A stretch of 37,270 nt of DNA from an uncultured Prevotellaceae bacterium (GCA_902799455.1 CADCAX010000005.1:1-37270); one strand, 5' to 3'; positions 26,501 through 33,549 are shown, numbered from the stretch's first letter. The notes: generated by a model not told the origin, from the letters alone. Numbers and translations are program-made.

Positions 26501-29365
26501 AATACTGCCACCCAGGTCGTTTCCGCCATAGATGTGGTCACGGATCCAGGGGAACCCACCACCATCCTCGTAGGAGCCGTCAGCCTTCTTCTTACGACCT
26601 ACATAGGTCTCTGTATGTCCGAGGATGTCAGCATTACAACTACCTGCGAAGGAGTTGAAGATACGACCATTACCGAGGTTGATATGGGTATTGCCGGCTA
26701 TCATACCTTCGAAAGCACCGCCATAGATGAACTCACACTCTGCCATGTTTGGACTGTCGCCTACAGCTCCTCTCGCCACACCGGGAAGGCTGGCATCACC
26801 GTTCAGATTGATGTAGGTGCTGTACTTCTCATCCGGGCCATAAGTATTATTTTCTTTCTTTATGCCATACTTCCCATCTGCGTCTTTCTTACCGATAGCA
26901 CCAGCCTCGCCACCACCGAAGATCTGGAAGCAGTAGCCTTTGTTCAGGTTAATAGTGGTACTACCCCAGATTTCCGAGGCGGCACCATAGCCACCGCCAA
27001 AGATGTTCAGGGCAGAACCGAGTACATCCATACCTTGTTGAGAGAGAATGACACCCGTATTACGCTTCGTTATTTGATAGGTTCCTCTCTCTACGTTCTC
27101 ATACAAAGTCTCTCCCTCATCTGAAGCAACATCAAAGACTTTGTCGCGCTCAACCAATGTCTCATCGACATTGATGACCACATTACCATTCACATGGCCG
27201 CTGTTATAACAACCACCATAGATATTACCACCCTTCAGACGACGGTCAAGATCGGTAGTGGCATTGAATGCTACAGCATTATCAGTAACTGGGGCGACAT
27301 CATCGCCTGTCTTGGCACTGACGGTGTTCCACTCCAGAGCCGTATCGTCAGCGTTCCAACGCTTAGGCTGAATCTTCAGACCACTCAGGTTTAGAGTCAG
27401 TTTGTTGCCGTCATCATCAGGATTCCCCAAAACACCGCCTTCGTAAGCAGCATTGAAGTCTGTGTCCGCATCCACATTGGCATTGTTACAGCCACCGACC
27501 AACTTATTATATATAATGACCTGATGGTTAAAGTCGATGGTGGTATTACCCGAAAATTTCATACTACCCACATTACCGCCACAATAGAACGAGCCGATGT
27601 AAGAGGAATATGGTATATAAGTTGCAGGGTCGCCATTGGATGTATTGTCAAACACCACGCGAGGCATCAGGGTCATGGCGCAGCCGTCCATGTACTTGTC
27701 AAATTCTGAAGTGTTCTCAAGATCTAATGAGCTAAAAAAGTTCTTACTCGTATATTCTTTTGTCGTTAATCCTGCATTTTTTAAATCTTTTAATTGCCGC
27801 TGATAAGTTCTTAATACTCCTTCATTGAGATGAGTTGCATCCTTTTCATGCGTCTGAATCATGTTTGCGCCATTGTTGCCGAGGAACACATTATCAATGA
27901 TGGCATGCGAACCTATCTTCAGCTCAACAATAGGATTCTCCTTTGTAGTCGAGAGTGTGGCACTGTTACCACCCAGGAAGATGGAGCCATGAACGATGGC
28001 TGGCTGAGAGGTACTTGTTCCCGCAACACGGATGGACACCTGTTCGGCATTGGGGCGGAAGGCATTGAGGGCATCTATGGATGACGAGAATCCTGTATAA
28101 TCATAATATAAGTCTCCAAAAGTTGGATCATCTTTCAAGTCTCCATTATCAGTATAGGGATATGAACCGTTACCACCGCCGTAGACATCGCCTCGGGTTG
28201 AGGCATAGATACCAACGGCGTTACCGCCATAGACCTTACCGGAGATATCGTTACCGCCGTATACATTATTAATATCGCCACCACGTACCAGCACACGGGC
28301 CGAGAATCCATCCGGGAAATGGTAGTTTTCCAAGTTATGTACCTGTGCCGGAGAAGCTTTATCGCCTCCAGGGATCACGTCGGCCTTACGGCAGCCACCA
28401 TAAAGGTTGTCGACCTTCAGGGTTGAGCCGACAGGAATCTCCAAAAGCAAGCCTTCTGTACTGGTCATATCACCCTCATTACCACCGGAATAGAGGTTAC
28501 GGATTTTGCCGGCTTTCAGGTTCCACGTCGGACGGATAGCCATTGGTGCCACGTTATTACCACCGAAGAAACTACCAATCTGGAAGGCATCACTGGTAGG
28601 ATAAGTATAACCGGGGTTATAACCCATCTGCTCAATACGTTCCGGCGACAACAATTCATTACCATCAACGACTATGCTGCTGACCACCTTACTCGGGTTC
28701 TCAACATGAATCACCGTCTTTTCCGTGACCGTCGCATTGTTACCACCGCCGAAGGCATAGACGATAGAACCACCGAGGATCTCGAGATAGGCTTTCTTCA
28801 GATCGGGTGCTCCCTTACCTTCCAAATCTCCGGTATACTCATAGGCACCATTACCACCCGCAAAGAGCTGACCGATATAGATATCCTGGGAATTCTTCGT
28901 CACAGCACTCTCGCCCTCACCCGTCGTCACAAGCTTGTTCGATATGCGGACATAGGAATCCCACTGATCGGTAATACCATTCTCCTCAGCCTTCGTGAGT
29001 TCTACAGGCTTCTTGGCTACCGGCGCGTTCGTATCCGTCTTTTTGCCGATGATACCCGATACATCGTTACCTCCATAGACATAGTTGATGAGCATATACC
29101 CGGTGGCATGCTCACCATCGAGATGTACAAACGAACGACCATCGATATTGGCCATACGGGAGCCGCCGAAGACCTTGTTCAGGTCGCCGGCATAAAGGGT
29201 CACAGAGGTATTGCCTCCGACATCGCCCTCATTGCCACCGCCATAGACATTACCGCCAATCTTGATCTGTGCGCTGGTCTCCAGACCAAAGAGCACTAGA
29301 AGCAGCAGGAGCAGCAGTCGTATGCTGTTCGGTACCAATGGATGATATGTTCGTCTCTTAATCAT
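17510..29365 (-). CDS. 3951-aa giant G-rich repeat adhesin-like protein with T9SS-type C-terminal tail
   Basis: I chose the ATG at 29365. A GTG at 29374 would add three residues. The signal peptide has a run of eight leucines or valines ending at ETSAQ. Approximate regions (residue numbers from the GTG): 36-1800, about 39 copies of a [VIL]-[YF]-G-G-G-N-type coil (NVYGGGNEGDV, NNVYGGNDISG, RNVYGGGWRGS); 1740-2900, about ten copies of a Y-x-x-G-x-x-I-x4-Y-x-x-L repeat between folded-looking stretches; about 3090-3200, a GLUG-like segment (GNFHGEGHTIGGLDNSLFG); about 3590, a GWDNISLPF block; the last 70, a T9SS type A-like tail (VDVSIYTPVGIKLNG, DGVYIV, KKLIIRGKK). About 430 kDa. It follows the last fimbrillin by 11 bp, so it takes the position of the T9SS-exported tip protein Mfa5 in Porphyromonas gingivalis mfa loci. 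A pilus-associated or surface adhesin is likely, though not shown. No enzyme motif was seen. Confidence 0.87.
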   Translation of the reverse strand: MIKRRTYHPLVPNSIRLLLLLLLVLFGLETSAQIKIGGNVYGGGNEGDVGGNTSVTLYAGDLNKVFGGSRMANIDGRSFVHLDGEHATGYMLINYVYGGNDVSGIIGKKTDTNAPVAKKPVELTKAEENGITDQWDSYVRISNKLVTTGEGESAVTKNSQDIYIGQLFAGGNGAYEYTGDLEGKGAPDLKKAYLEILGGSIVYAFGGGNNATVTEKTVIHVENPSKVVSSIVVDGNELLSPERIEQMGYNPGYTYPTSDAFQIGSFFGGNNVAPMAIRPTWNLKAGKIRNLYSGGNEGDMTSTEGLLLEIPVGSTLKVDNLYGGCRKADVIPGGDKASPAQVHNLENYHFPDGFSARVLVRGGDINNVYGGNDISGKVYGGNAVGIYASTRGDVYGGGNGSYPYTDNGDLKDDPTFGDLYYDYTGFSSSIDALNAFRPNAEQVSIRVAGTSTSQPAIVHGSIFLGGNSATLSTTKENPIVELKIGSHAIIDNVFLGNNGANMIQTHEKDATHLNEGVLRTYQRQLKDLKNAGLTTKEYTSKNFFSSLDLENTSEFDKYMDGCAMTLMPRVVFDNTSNGDPATYIPYSSYIGSFYCGGNVGSMKFSGNTTIDFNHQVIIYNKLVGGCNNANVDADTDFNAAYEGGVLGNPDDDGNKLTLNLSGLKIQPKRWNADDTALEWNTVSAKTGDDVAPVTDNAVAFNATTDLDRRLKGGNIYGGCYNSGHVNGNVVINVDETLVERDKVFDVASDEGETLYENVERGTYQITKRNTGVILSQQGMDVLGSALNIFGGGYGAASEIWGSTTINLNKGYCFQIFGGGEAGAIGKKDADGKYGIKKENNTYGPDEKYSTYINLNGDASLPGVARGAVGDSPNMAECEFIYGGAFEGMIAGNTHINLGNGRIFNSFAGSCNADILGHTETYVGRKKKADGSYEDGGGFPWIRDHIYGGNDLGGSILGEADFSGRIRDEVKALVADTYQAQVKKATTYMEYTQGRVRSILGGCFGDYDYSLDDFSVKENADDEDYKVANKPYLHNAFVNFRPNINANNAVEKIFGAGEGFSGDRDGDKGQDHSYVLIDIPDNVEKFANTEVFGAGAYNGLGMRYPAAETFADNFDLNEASAIIDLMRGRIGAAYGGSYEEGITRRTVVNVPLGSTIKIGSIFGGAYGSGAYKPCDVYEANVNYLTQSEDAYLICDPTGTDELMKGAIYGGNNYARRTLYGKINISSRVRQKHPSYGMTTATVYGAGCGSLTWNEYTEVNLNSGANVWEVYGGGQAGGVMSAESVQKYIGSNPDEIENFEAAWTLGSGYDPESFADYAANIKTNLTNPLAREAEIDDRELTEAQKAKIFKKYNTNVIIYEGANVGNYAYGGGLGNVNDAFKGSGDVYGTTYIALLGGTVGKDIYAAGTSGSVYNLFGADNFTASANAYIKGGTVRNVYGGGWRGSVGYHSGAIANVAKNNLDIDGEVHVVVGDLEGTTHTSGIPSITRNVYGGGEGGVIYGDAYVKLNKGYIGYRYNSSVADNAQTTDFDEHYVEELDDEIVGDNKLEQGGNIFGGGYVANSYVDRSHVTMRGGIVRGSLYGGGEIGPIGRGTAHPDSIAKYPGSVKNGVAIYKGGETHVELWDGHVMRDVFGGGRGYDNWGGEGYMTDEEKETMDKSSKGYVFGSTDVHIYGGEIGTESNVLRGYGNVFGGGNEGFVYSATGTKSGDGYYRDTSSKLSEDCKIAVEPQCKVINASGIKIGSTTYAKGDYVPLEALNKLKSRDHVASEWAKLDTRGIVIHNALFAGGNITEGSDKIFANTVTVYGNAAASLRDVYNFDLISLGTEEMGGLYGDGNLTLVDGFRELHIDNYGTDYYSLKETMLLEEYNALTPRQQAYYKLKYGANLDHTYNYWECKQLHTYNNVSYRKGQKIPRTSSTDDIYNSFSETEKATYWTQGSRTYKKDEQIEEGEYSLMDGVDSDVPSQKTGEKANWTLLGVTSIYAGRPMNTIQRADFCGVFGSRMVMKGAVDRAPQVNGGVDYNSYTINRVEEVSLNKRTSDAGDTSDKDKEHGNYFGIYNSVKFLGNLTSDVKFTDVRKTDTKNTSIQADGTTTYYDWKYAKPQSKYRNNGISHNKVALASGVYLELKKEETESAGEDRWGYITGIIELDLINVMPGMGGGYVYAKNEHGTRSVVDDNKVSLLSYNESARTYRQYEYSDATSALEPIETSGNFVHNTKQIVDDCYPNGGIYNDHYVASPAHYWFIRGSIYVYEQHISAYTGSANATAEKQEIPLTITAASNGRMTLRDVQPNYYAYYDKGGNKLGSENADSVFVVNNVSYKLNQAISNWDYNLLSEGDKVKFVDMTYVVVEDCKIGYTEYKKGSVMLESEYTALKDSHPTIKYMEGDEEKSDGNFDYFFRMSNNLGHNTGYVLTYDVNNPMVWNNYYTKTASPGQANALNTKQYEAADNKNLYTEGPTYTLKSGVTNAVFGQQDYTLGSIIYGSAKTTYDNTVYGHLSNEAKATQAEVEQAYVVTKEYSVKNESNEEIQSLAVGTPIYKSKYTDDQWSSMTAAHAVELAKVCTSLLEFSSTDYVWAGKVLSSADITELKTKIATKNPTWTGDQVNSYLNSYLDDAYYCKKAGKYGGIYFESGKAYRAIDTWCSMTAAERENFTYNYDALDLLIDPSFGGAYGSKTQYDGDNPVKVYSSTQPIDYQAEFVGYVDKESHDVTSITYKDKNETSHTINKSTSQEDWLTREAYESIPNEKRHYSPITITAPGDYYMVRETFMNGEVPYTTGQQIDKDTYDNLGEIRQANIDKIHFTDGQTNSPTTVEGKTVYEPKTYYYCRGNYTINEKGEGKPVTTTAVTKNGTSVSSTTHSVNTEVQLGEVISETTYDGLCNYQMGFTIHGTSPTEISTLYVSNESDINDLSAEKIITVIYLYEYDESDESGLNVTPVSERHIVNIHINFKSGVPEIGDITKPGIVLPGTTIGMNIPSVTQGAYRITESGWEIFSNDDDAATHYNGTPFYNNETPLYWYQNNYWIAYYAQTSLGKTYSKSVKLNVANYHDLKKVMDDKDHHYYIDHKDVDRQPKIYINDYSANGQNGLDMFKDLIDLSYVPKTYDANGNPVPVSSGSLAGHVPLENHTAKPMKGGKYLEFFLDTDITHPDTGAANEWTPVANNSGECFEGNFHGEGHTIGGLDNSLFGHLCGNVYNLGVTGSFTGAGVAETGDGYVENCWIKTTGTPDTGVGHYAVFGNPSRTGSDNLIQVVNSYYPTSNNYTVPAGETHGKPVQMADRSFYNGEVAYNLNGFYLYKRYCDKKVSSGNAYDCFYMKTDGTLEKQTKFYGTYDNTTAQLCSSGYVENRYKDGDFRFADGEIPTTEDKRHYTVKDESNNDVDKYAPIWPHDYVFFGQSLTYDYTGAHQEYPTAVNKRDGFLVDGTGSNHVHRAPAYFGSKTMRVAHFNPVVTLAAYSKPPTETSTNVKEAYPGMTAIDFNGHNDTSYNLGWNGKFFYQPLLDDDGLYSIENVSETQNLLVYAPAESANKKTYDVLTAYFDEPKYSSYAINDGYGSVGIAPSTVFGHLVQSNLKTTTDHLLVDKQDFNCPISYDLGDGYRMWYQRTPDKFVNIVSGNTQGWDNISLPFKVSKVATQQKGEITHFYNYKDEETGEDDTMGHEYWLRQFAGNFRQTSTSGVYAADFNLLAPDGANKSYTNKFLWDYYYSQNNRDDKNGEDYKEYYSSGHTYTSYPLEQAGKPYLIGFPGKSYYEFDLSGEWTASNTATPAPAKLDKQTITFASDPAVTIAISDTELSLGKTVKDGYEYIPNYISKKFTNEGECYVLADDGASYVKNEADGIVSAFRPYIVKSVASPARGKETPNVEQVVFGMDVDTNFLHDEITDRLDGTLDIYGKKGLVVVKSSLRYTVDVSIYTPVGIKLNGFVVKAGETVETPITRDGVYIVCTDDGQYSKKLIIRGKK
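20660..24190 (-). repeat. Second repeat type in the 3951-aa protein (Y-x-x-G-x-x-I-x4-Y-x-x-L)
   Basis: Examples in order are TYAKGDYVPLEALNKL, SYRKGQKIPRTSS, TYKKDEQIEEGEYSLM, SYKLNQAISNWDYNLL, EYKKGSVMLESEYTAL, GTPIYKSKYTDDQW, VWAGKVLSSADITEL, YFESGKAYRAIDTWCSM, PYTTGQQIDKDTYDNL and EVQLGEVISETTYDGL. Many are followed by a short S/T-x-x-E/Q-K/R-x-x-F/Y stretch that looks helical (NSFSETEKATYW, CSMTAAERENFT). I do not recognise this unit as a named family. Confidence 0.6.
24000..29280 (-). repeat. About 39 G-rich coil repeats in the N-terminal half of the 3951-aa protein
   Basis: I counted by eye 39 positions where a hydrophobic-aromatic pair precedes G-G-[GN/S/C] or a close variant (VYGGGN, IFGGGE, VFGAGA, FYCGGN, LYSGGN). 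Average spacing is about 45 residues. Coils are separated by T-x-V-x-[IV]-x-G strands. The DNA copies are diverged. The low content of stop trinucleotides opposite Gly codons creates many long antisense frames, which I do not consider genes. Confidence 0.8.
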
Positions 29366-29376
29366 TTGCTTCACAT

Positions 29377-30465
29377 CTAATTAATGACCACCGTCGTTCC
29401 CGGATTGTCCAGATCCCCGTCGGACAGGACATAGAGGTAGGTGGGCTGCACGGTGATGATGACCGTCTTCTTCTGTCCCGGATTGATGGCCGAGGCCGTG
29501 ATCCTGAGTTTGTTCGTTGATGTCCTCTCGCCCAGATTCTTGTTCTTGGTCCTGTCATACACATCATAGGTGGTGGTGATGGAGAGGTTTGCTCCCTCAG
29601 CCGCAAAGATGGAGGGGAAGCAATAGGCCAACTTGCTGAGTTTCAGCGGTGTATTGGTATGACGGTCGTCAAGTACTGTCTCTGCACTCTCTGCACTCAG
29701 CATGGTAATGGGAGCGCTTGCGCTGCTGCCAGAGACTTTTGTAAAGACCGCCTGTTCAATGCCCTTACCGCTACGAAGCTGTACGGTGGCATCAACTTTA
29801 CCATAGTCGGTGGACAGCGTAACTGTCTTCAGGTGGATCGATCGTACGCTGGCATAATCCGCATCAATCTTGAAATTCAGTTCCAGTCCGGCATAGATAT
29901 GTCCCATCAGCAAGTTGACGTAGTTCTTACCCCAGATACCCGAGAGATAGCTGAAGGAGCCTTCCGTGACTATGGGCGTTTCAGTACTGACACCATCGAC
30001 CCGCTGAACACCGACGACGACACTGATATCCTGTTCGGTAATGGCTGGCAGACCCGGGAACGACAGGTTGATACCGTCGGAATATTTACCACCTGGGGCT
30101 GCATACGTGACGGTGGTACCCTCTATATCTTCCGGCATATAACCATAGAGGTAGTATTGCCGTTCCTCCTTGACCGAGAGATCGGATGTCCAGCCGGAAC
30201 CTACAGTATACCTGAAGTATCCTGCCTGTAACAGTTCTGTCTCAGAGGTCAAATACACCTTAATATTTGGACAGTCGGCACTACCTATCTGAGTGGCGCC
30301 ACTGGTACGGGTCACAGCCCGCAGCTCCAGCGGACTGCCCTGCTCCTGTACAGGCTCCTCAAACGACTCCTTATTGTCGTCGGCACAGCCCGTCAGTAGC
30401 AGGCCGCCTGCTATCAGGCAGCTCCACAACCAGCGATATGTCATTCTGTCCTTTATCATTCTCAT
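29377..30465 (-). CDS. Fimbrillin-family lipoprotein (Mfa_like_1 type), likely minor or tip pilin
   Basis: The start is the ATG at 30465, which shares one base with the upstream stop (TAATG). An in-frame TTG at 30471 is less likely. The protein is 362 aa. A lipoprotein signal ends in the lipobox LLLTGC (Cys27). A Thr-Arg pair follows at residues 52-53 (AVTRTSG), the usual place for proteolytic maturation in type V pilins. The stretch around GKNYVNLLMGHIYAGLELNF and the following SIHLKTVTLS strand match the pattern of Bacteroidales fimbrillin-family proteins. It lies between the 405-aa pilin and the 3951-aa giant, so it may be a tip adaptor that connects the pilus to the giant protein (inference). 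Confidence 0.85.
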   Translation of the reverse strand: MRMIKDRMTYRWLWSCLIAGGLLLTGCADDNKESFEEPVQEQGSPLELRAVTRTSGATQIGSADCPNIKVYLTSETELLQAGYFRYTVGSGWTSDLSVKEERQYYLYGYMPEDIEGTTVTYAAPGGKYSDGINLSFPGLPAITEQDISVVVGVQRVDGVSTETPIVTEGSFSYLSGIWGKNYVNLLMGHIYAGLELNFKIDADYASVRSIHLKTVTLSTDYGKVDATVQLRSGKGIEQAVFTKVSGSSASAPITMLSAESAETVLDDRHTNTPLKLSKLAYCFPSIFAAEGANLSITTTYDVYDRTKNKNLGERTSTNKLRITASAINPGQKKTVIITVQPTYLYVLSDGDLDNPGTTVVIN

Positions 30466-30467
30466 TA
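30463..30467 (-). other. TAATG stop-start overlap between two fimbrillin genes
   Basis: On the minus strand the stop TAA of the 405-aa gene and the ATG of the next gene share one A. This is a classic translational coupling arrangement, and it decides the start of the downstream gene. Confidence 0.75.
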
Positions 30468-31682
30468 CCAATTATATACAATCTGAGTGGCATTCTCACT
30501 GTTGGTCATGTCCTTGACCTCCACCATGCCTATGATCAGGTCTCCACTACTGACGAAGTAAGCATACACGATCCACGTGTGGTTACGGGAGAAATCACCA
30601 TCGGCAACCATGGCGTAATTCGGTATTTCCGGATTATTATGAATGGTTGTTACATCGTTATTCTTCTCCGTATGCTCAATCGTATAGTTGATCGTTCCCT
30701 TCAGGGCTTTGTCGGACTCACGAAGGTAGAAGGTGCCCAGGTCGGACAGTTCACCAGCATCGATACCATTCTGAATCTTGGTTTCGTATTGCTGTCCCGA
30801 CATTGAACCATCCCAACTGTAGGAGGCGGGACTATTGTTTGTAGCCACTTCGGTCACATTAGATACCAGCGTCTTCTGGACCACATAGGAGGTGCCGACT
30901 CTCCATTTCGGTGTCGCCGCGAGGTCATAGGCATTCGTCAGGAACAAATACTCTTCCTTCGGGAGCACATCACCGTTTAAGACAATGCTATTGACGGTCA
31001 CGACATCAGGGTTCGTGGAAGATTTTGAGGCAACAAACCGTATCTTCGACACAGCACGTACCAGTCGCACATTGGCCAGCTTACCCGACGTCTCACCATC
31101 TTGCACCCGATAGACCTTGTTGTTACCCATCACCGGCTTATTTTTCAGCACTCCCGACATGGGCAGACCATCGCCAGGCACCGTCGAAATCAGGTTGGTG
31201 ACACCAAAATAGCCCTCTTTGATCAGCGCACCATCCAGTTGGGTGTTGGTCGTTTTGGCATCGAACGAAAGTCCACAATTCGAACTCGTGACATTCGCTG
31301 CCACATAGACATCGACATTGGGCTTTGACTCTTTATTGGCATAAGTATCATCAAGTTCCATCGTCACCTCCTTGCCGGCCTCTGTGATATCAACGTTGTT
31401 CAGACTGATATGGCCAATCAGATTATCCGTACCCGTCTCATACACCCAGACATGGATGTTGTTGATCTTGTTTTCTGCCTCAGAGGCATCCACCTCGCCA
31501 TTGTCGCCACGAGTTACGATAGGACGGTCAGGTGAGAAGACATAGATCTTCAGCACGGGCTTACCTGGCTGCGGCTCGTCGTTCTCATTACTCTCAGACG
31601 ACTTCGAACAGCCCGTCAGCAGGAGGAGCAACATCAGTATGCCGCTCAGCCATCGGAAGTTATATCGTCTGTCGTCTCTCAT
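30465..31682 (-). CDS. 405-aa fimbrillin-family lipoprotein, accessory or tip pilin
   Basis: The ATG at 31682 is followed by a lipoprotein signal with lipobox LLLTGC (Cys25). Thr57-Arg58 (IVTRGDNG) is a candidate maturation site. The segment after it (INNIHVWVYETGTDNLIGHI) is the first sheet typical of FimA/Mfa-type pilins, and the RAVSKIRFVAS stretch begins the second domain. The C-terminus (THTWIVYAYFVSSGDLIIGM, ending IVYNW) is compatible with a donor-type final strand. It lies 19 bp after the 615-aa fimbrillin and is coupled to the next gene. By position and size it resembles the minor subunits Mfa3/Mfa4 or FimC/FimD, but no one-to-one assignment can be made. Confidence 0.83.
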   Translation of the reverse strand: MRDDRRYNFRWLSGILMLLLLLTGCSKSSESNENDEPQPGKPVLKIYVFSPDRPIVTRGDNGEVDASEAENKINNIHVWVYETGTDNLIGHISLNNVDITEAGKEVTMELDDTYANKESKPNVDVYVAANVTSSNCGLSFDAKTTNTQLDGALIKEGYFGVTNLISTVPGDGLPMSGVLKNKPVMGNNKVYRVQDGETSGKLANVRLVRAVSKIRFVASKSSTNPDVVTVNSIVLNGDVLPKEEYLFLTNAYDLAATPKWRVGTSYVVQKTLVSNVTEVATNNSPASYSWDGSMSGQQYETKIQNGIDAGELSDLGTFYLRESDKALKGTINYTIEHTEKNNDVTTIHNNPEIPNYAMVADGDFSRNHTWIVYAYFVSSGDLIIGMVEVKDMTNSENATQIVYNW

Positions 31683-31701
31683 TATCTCTTTCTCCTTTTT
31701 T

Positions 31702-33549
31702 TTATTCCATAATCACAGCTTCCTGAGGTGTGGCCGCCTTCCACTTCGGGGTGGTCATCACGCCGATCTCCAGATTCTTAGCTATGATGTTGGGAAGCAC
31801 ATTGTAAGCCTTCTCCAGCGATTTGACCGTCATCTCAATGGTGGTCGTATAGTCTTGGGTGAAAATACGTCCCTGACTCGTCGCATCTCCTGTTCCCGGC
31901 TTGAAGTCGGTTGCTTTCAGCTCACCCACCAGATAGAAGCGGGTACCTGGATAAACGTAACCATCGAGACACTTGAACTCTTTATAGTCCGCTGTTGCAG
32001 GGGTATATTCAAACTCGAGAATGACGTTTACATCCTCGTTATCGCACGTCTGAAGCACCAGCGTATTGACCGGATCGACCGTACCACCAGTATATTCCGA
32101 CTTCTTTTTCAGATAATAAGTATCTCCCACCTGACTATCGTACACGAACCTCTCATCGTCCTCGGACAGGGCTATCGGCTTGAAATCATAACCTACTTTC
32201 CTCTGGCCGCCAACTATGACGCCCGTCAGACGGAATTGATAATCATTTCCAACTTTATACGGGATCGTGTTTGTCCCATTATACGTCAGTTCGGCCACAT
32301 CATCCTTCACTTCCACTGTCAGTTGAAGCCGTGCCACTGCATATTGCAGGGGATCAGCTATGGCTACGGTCTTCGTGCTGCCTGTAATTGTACCACCTGC
32401 CTTGAATAGCGTCTGAACTGCATCAGCATCAGTGTCACTATCGCCTTTCCATTTGCTTTTGCCTTTGTACTGATCAAACGTTACCTTGGAATTAGAAGTC
32501 CAGATATCACTATTCACGAAATAGTAGAGCGCAGCGGGATAGACGAAATATGAGATGGAGTTGATATCATCGAGCGTTGTCGTGCGCAACTGAGGCACAA
32601 ACTTCTTCACTTTGGTACCACCCTCTCCTTCTACTTCCGACCATCGCAAAACGGCTGAACCATCGGGCAGATTGATGTCCTGTGGATAAGTCAGGCCAGC
32701 AATGTTTCTTTCTTTTTCCGGATTCAGGTAATCACTCGCTTTGGAAATAATCTCCAGTCGTACCAGTTCCTCAACCTGTCCGTCACCCAGGCTACCCAGA
32801 TCCTCTGCAGCCTTCTTCACGGCCCCAATCCATGCCCTGACACAGGCCGCAGAACCTGCCAGGTCATAGCCATAGTTCGTAAAATGAGCCAGCAACGGCT
32901 TCAGGTTATTATCATTCATCGTGCTCCAGTTCTCGATATTCGCAATGTCCGTCAAGGCATTGGCCAAGGTCCAGGCATCTTCAGGAATACCATCATCTCC
33001 CACCGCCGCGTCACTGATGATGGATACAGGCTCGAAGTAAATCTGGTCAGTTTTATAAACATAATCTGACAAGTAAGGACTCTCCATGAGACAGCCGTTA
33101 TAAATCTTTTTTTCCTGCTCAGTGAGTTTGTTCACATCCTTTGCCTTAGCATATACCAAACAGCCATTCACGTTCCTCGGCATATTACAATAATCGAAAT
33201 GATAATAGCTGGATGTTGCTTTGGACTCAGGTTCTTCCTGATAATCAACATCAAAACTCGTAAGAGATGTTATAGTAACACCCTCCTTTTTAAGGGCTAT
33301 AAAATTGAAATCTACGATGTCGCGATATGATGCTTCATTTTGAACAATAGCGTTATCCAATCGGGTTCTGGCTTGAGAGGATGATACGCTAGAAAAAGCC
33401 AAGCTGATTGGCTCAGGCTCCTCAATGACAACAGGTTTTGGCTCCTGTATCACGGTATCTACATGCTCTGAACAACTCAGAAGCATAGCAGCCACCAAGA
33501 GCATCAGGGAATAAACCTGCTTTGTCTTCCTTATTTCTATTACGTTCAT
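31702..33549 (-). CDS. Second Mfa1-like fimbrillin lipoprotein (615 aa), diverged C-terminus
   Basis: The ATG at 33549 is preferred over the TTG at 33552. The lipobox is AAMLLSC (Cys26). Thr62-Arg63 (ARTRLDNA) is the likely maturation site. Blocks shared with the 600-aa stalk protein include YPAALYYFVNSDIWTS (stalk: KPASLFYTVNTTIHTS), VARLQLTVEV, TGVIVGGQRKVGYDF, GTRFYLVGEL and a late SLEKAYNVLPN. The stalk protein ends in the usual GLSFDVTF strand, whereas this one ends in TPKWKAATPQEAVIME. A changed final strand would alter subunit-subunit pairing, so this may be a minor subunit or an alternative stalk. It lies 20 bp after the anchor gene. Confidence 0.87.
   Translation of the reverse strand: MNVIEIRKTKQVYSLMLLVAAMLLSCSEHVDTVIQEPKPVVIEEPEPISLAFSSVSSSQARTRLDNAIVQNEASYRDIVDFNFIALKKEGVTITSLTSFDVDYQEEPESKATSSYYHFDYCNMPRNVNGCLVYAKAKDVNKLTEQEKKIYNGCLMESPYLSDYVYKTDQIYFEPVSIISDAAVGDDGIPEDAWTLANALTDIANIENWSTMNDNNLKPLLAHFTNYGYDLAGSAACVRAWIGAVKKAAEDLGSLGDGQVEELVRLEIISKASDYLNPEKERNIAGLTYPQDINLPDGSAVLRWSEVEGEGGTKVKKFVPQLRTTTLDDINSISYFVYPAALYYFVNSDIWTSNSKVTFDQYKGKSKWKGDSDTDADAVQTLFKAGGTITGSTKTVAIADPLQYAVARLQLTVEVKDDVAELTYNGTNTIPYKVGNDYQFRLTGVIVGGQRKVGYDFKPIALSEDDERFVYDSQVGDTYYLKKKSEYTGGTVDPVNTLVLQTCDNEDVNVILEFEYTPATADYKEFKCLDGYVYPGTRFYLVGELKATDFKPGTGDATSQGRIFTQDYTTTIEMTVKSLEKAYNVLPNIIAKNLEIGVMTTPKWKAATPQEAVIME

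Noticed and set aside
29366..29374. GTG start of the 3951-aa protein at 29374
   Set aside because: It would add only three residues. The ATG at 29365 gives a normal signal peptide and spacing. The alternative cannot be fully excluded.
31639..32409. 256-codon plus-strand frame opposite the 615-aa fimbrillin and the start of the 405-aa gene
   Set aside because: It spans the junction of two well-supported minus-strand genes, has no recognisable domain and lacks a leader region typical of the genus.
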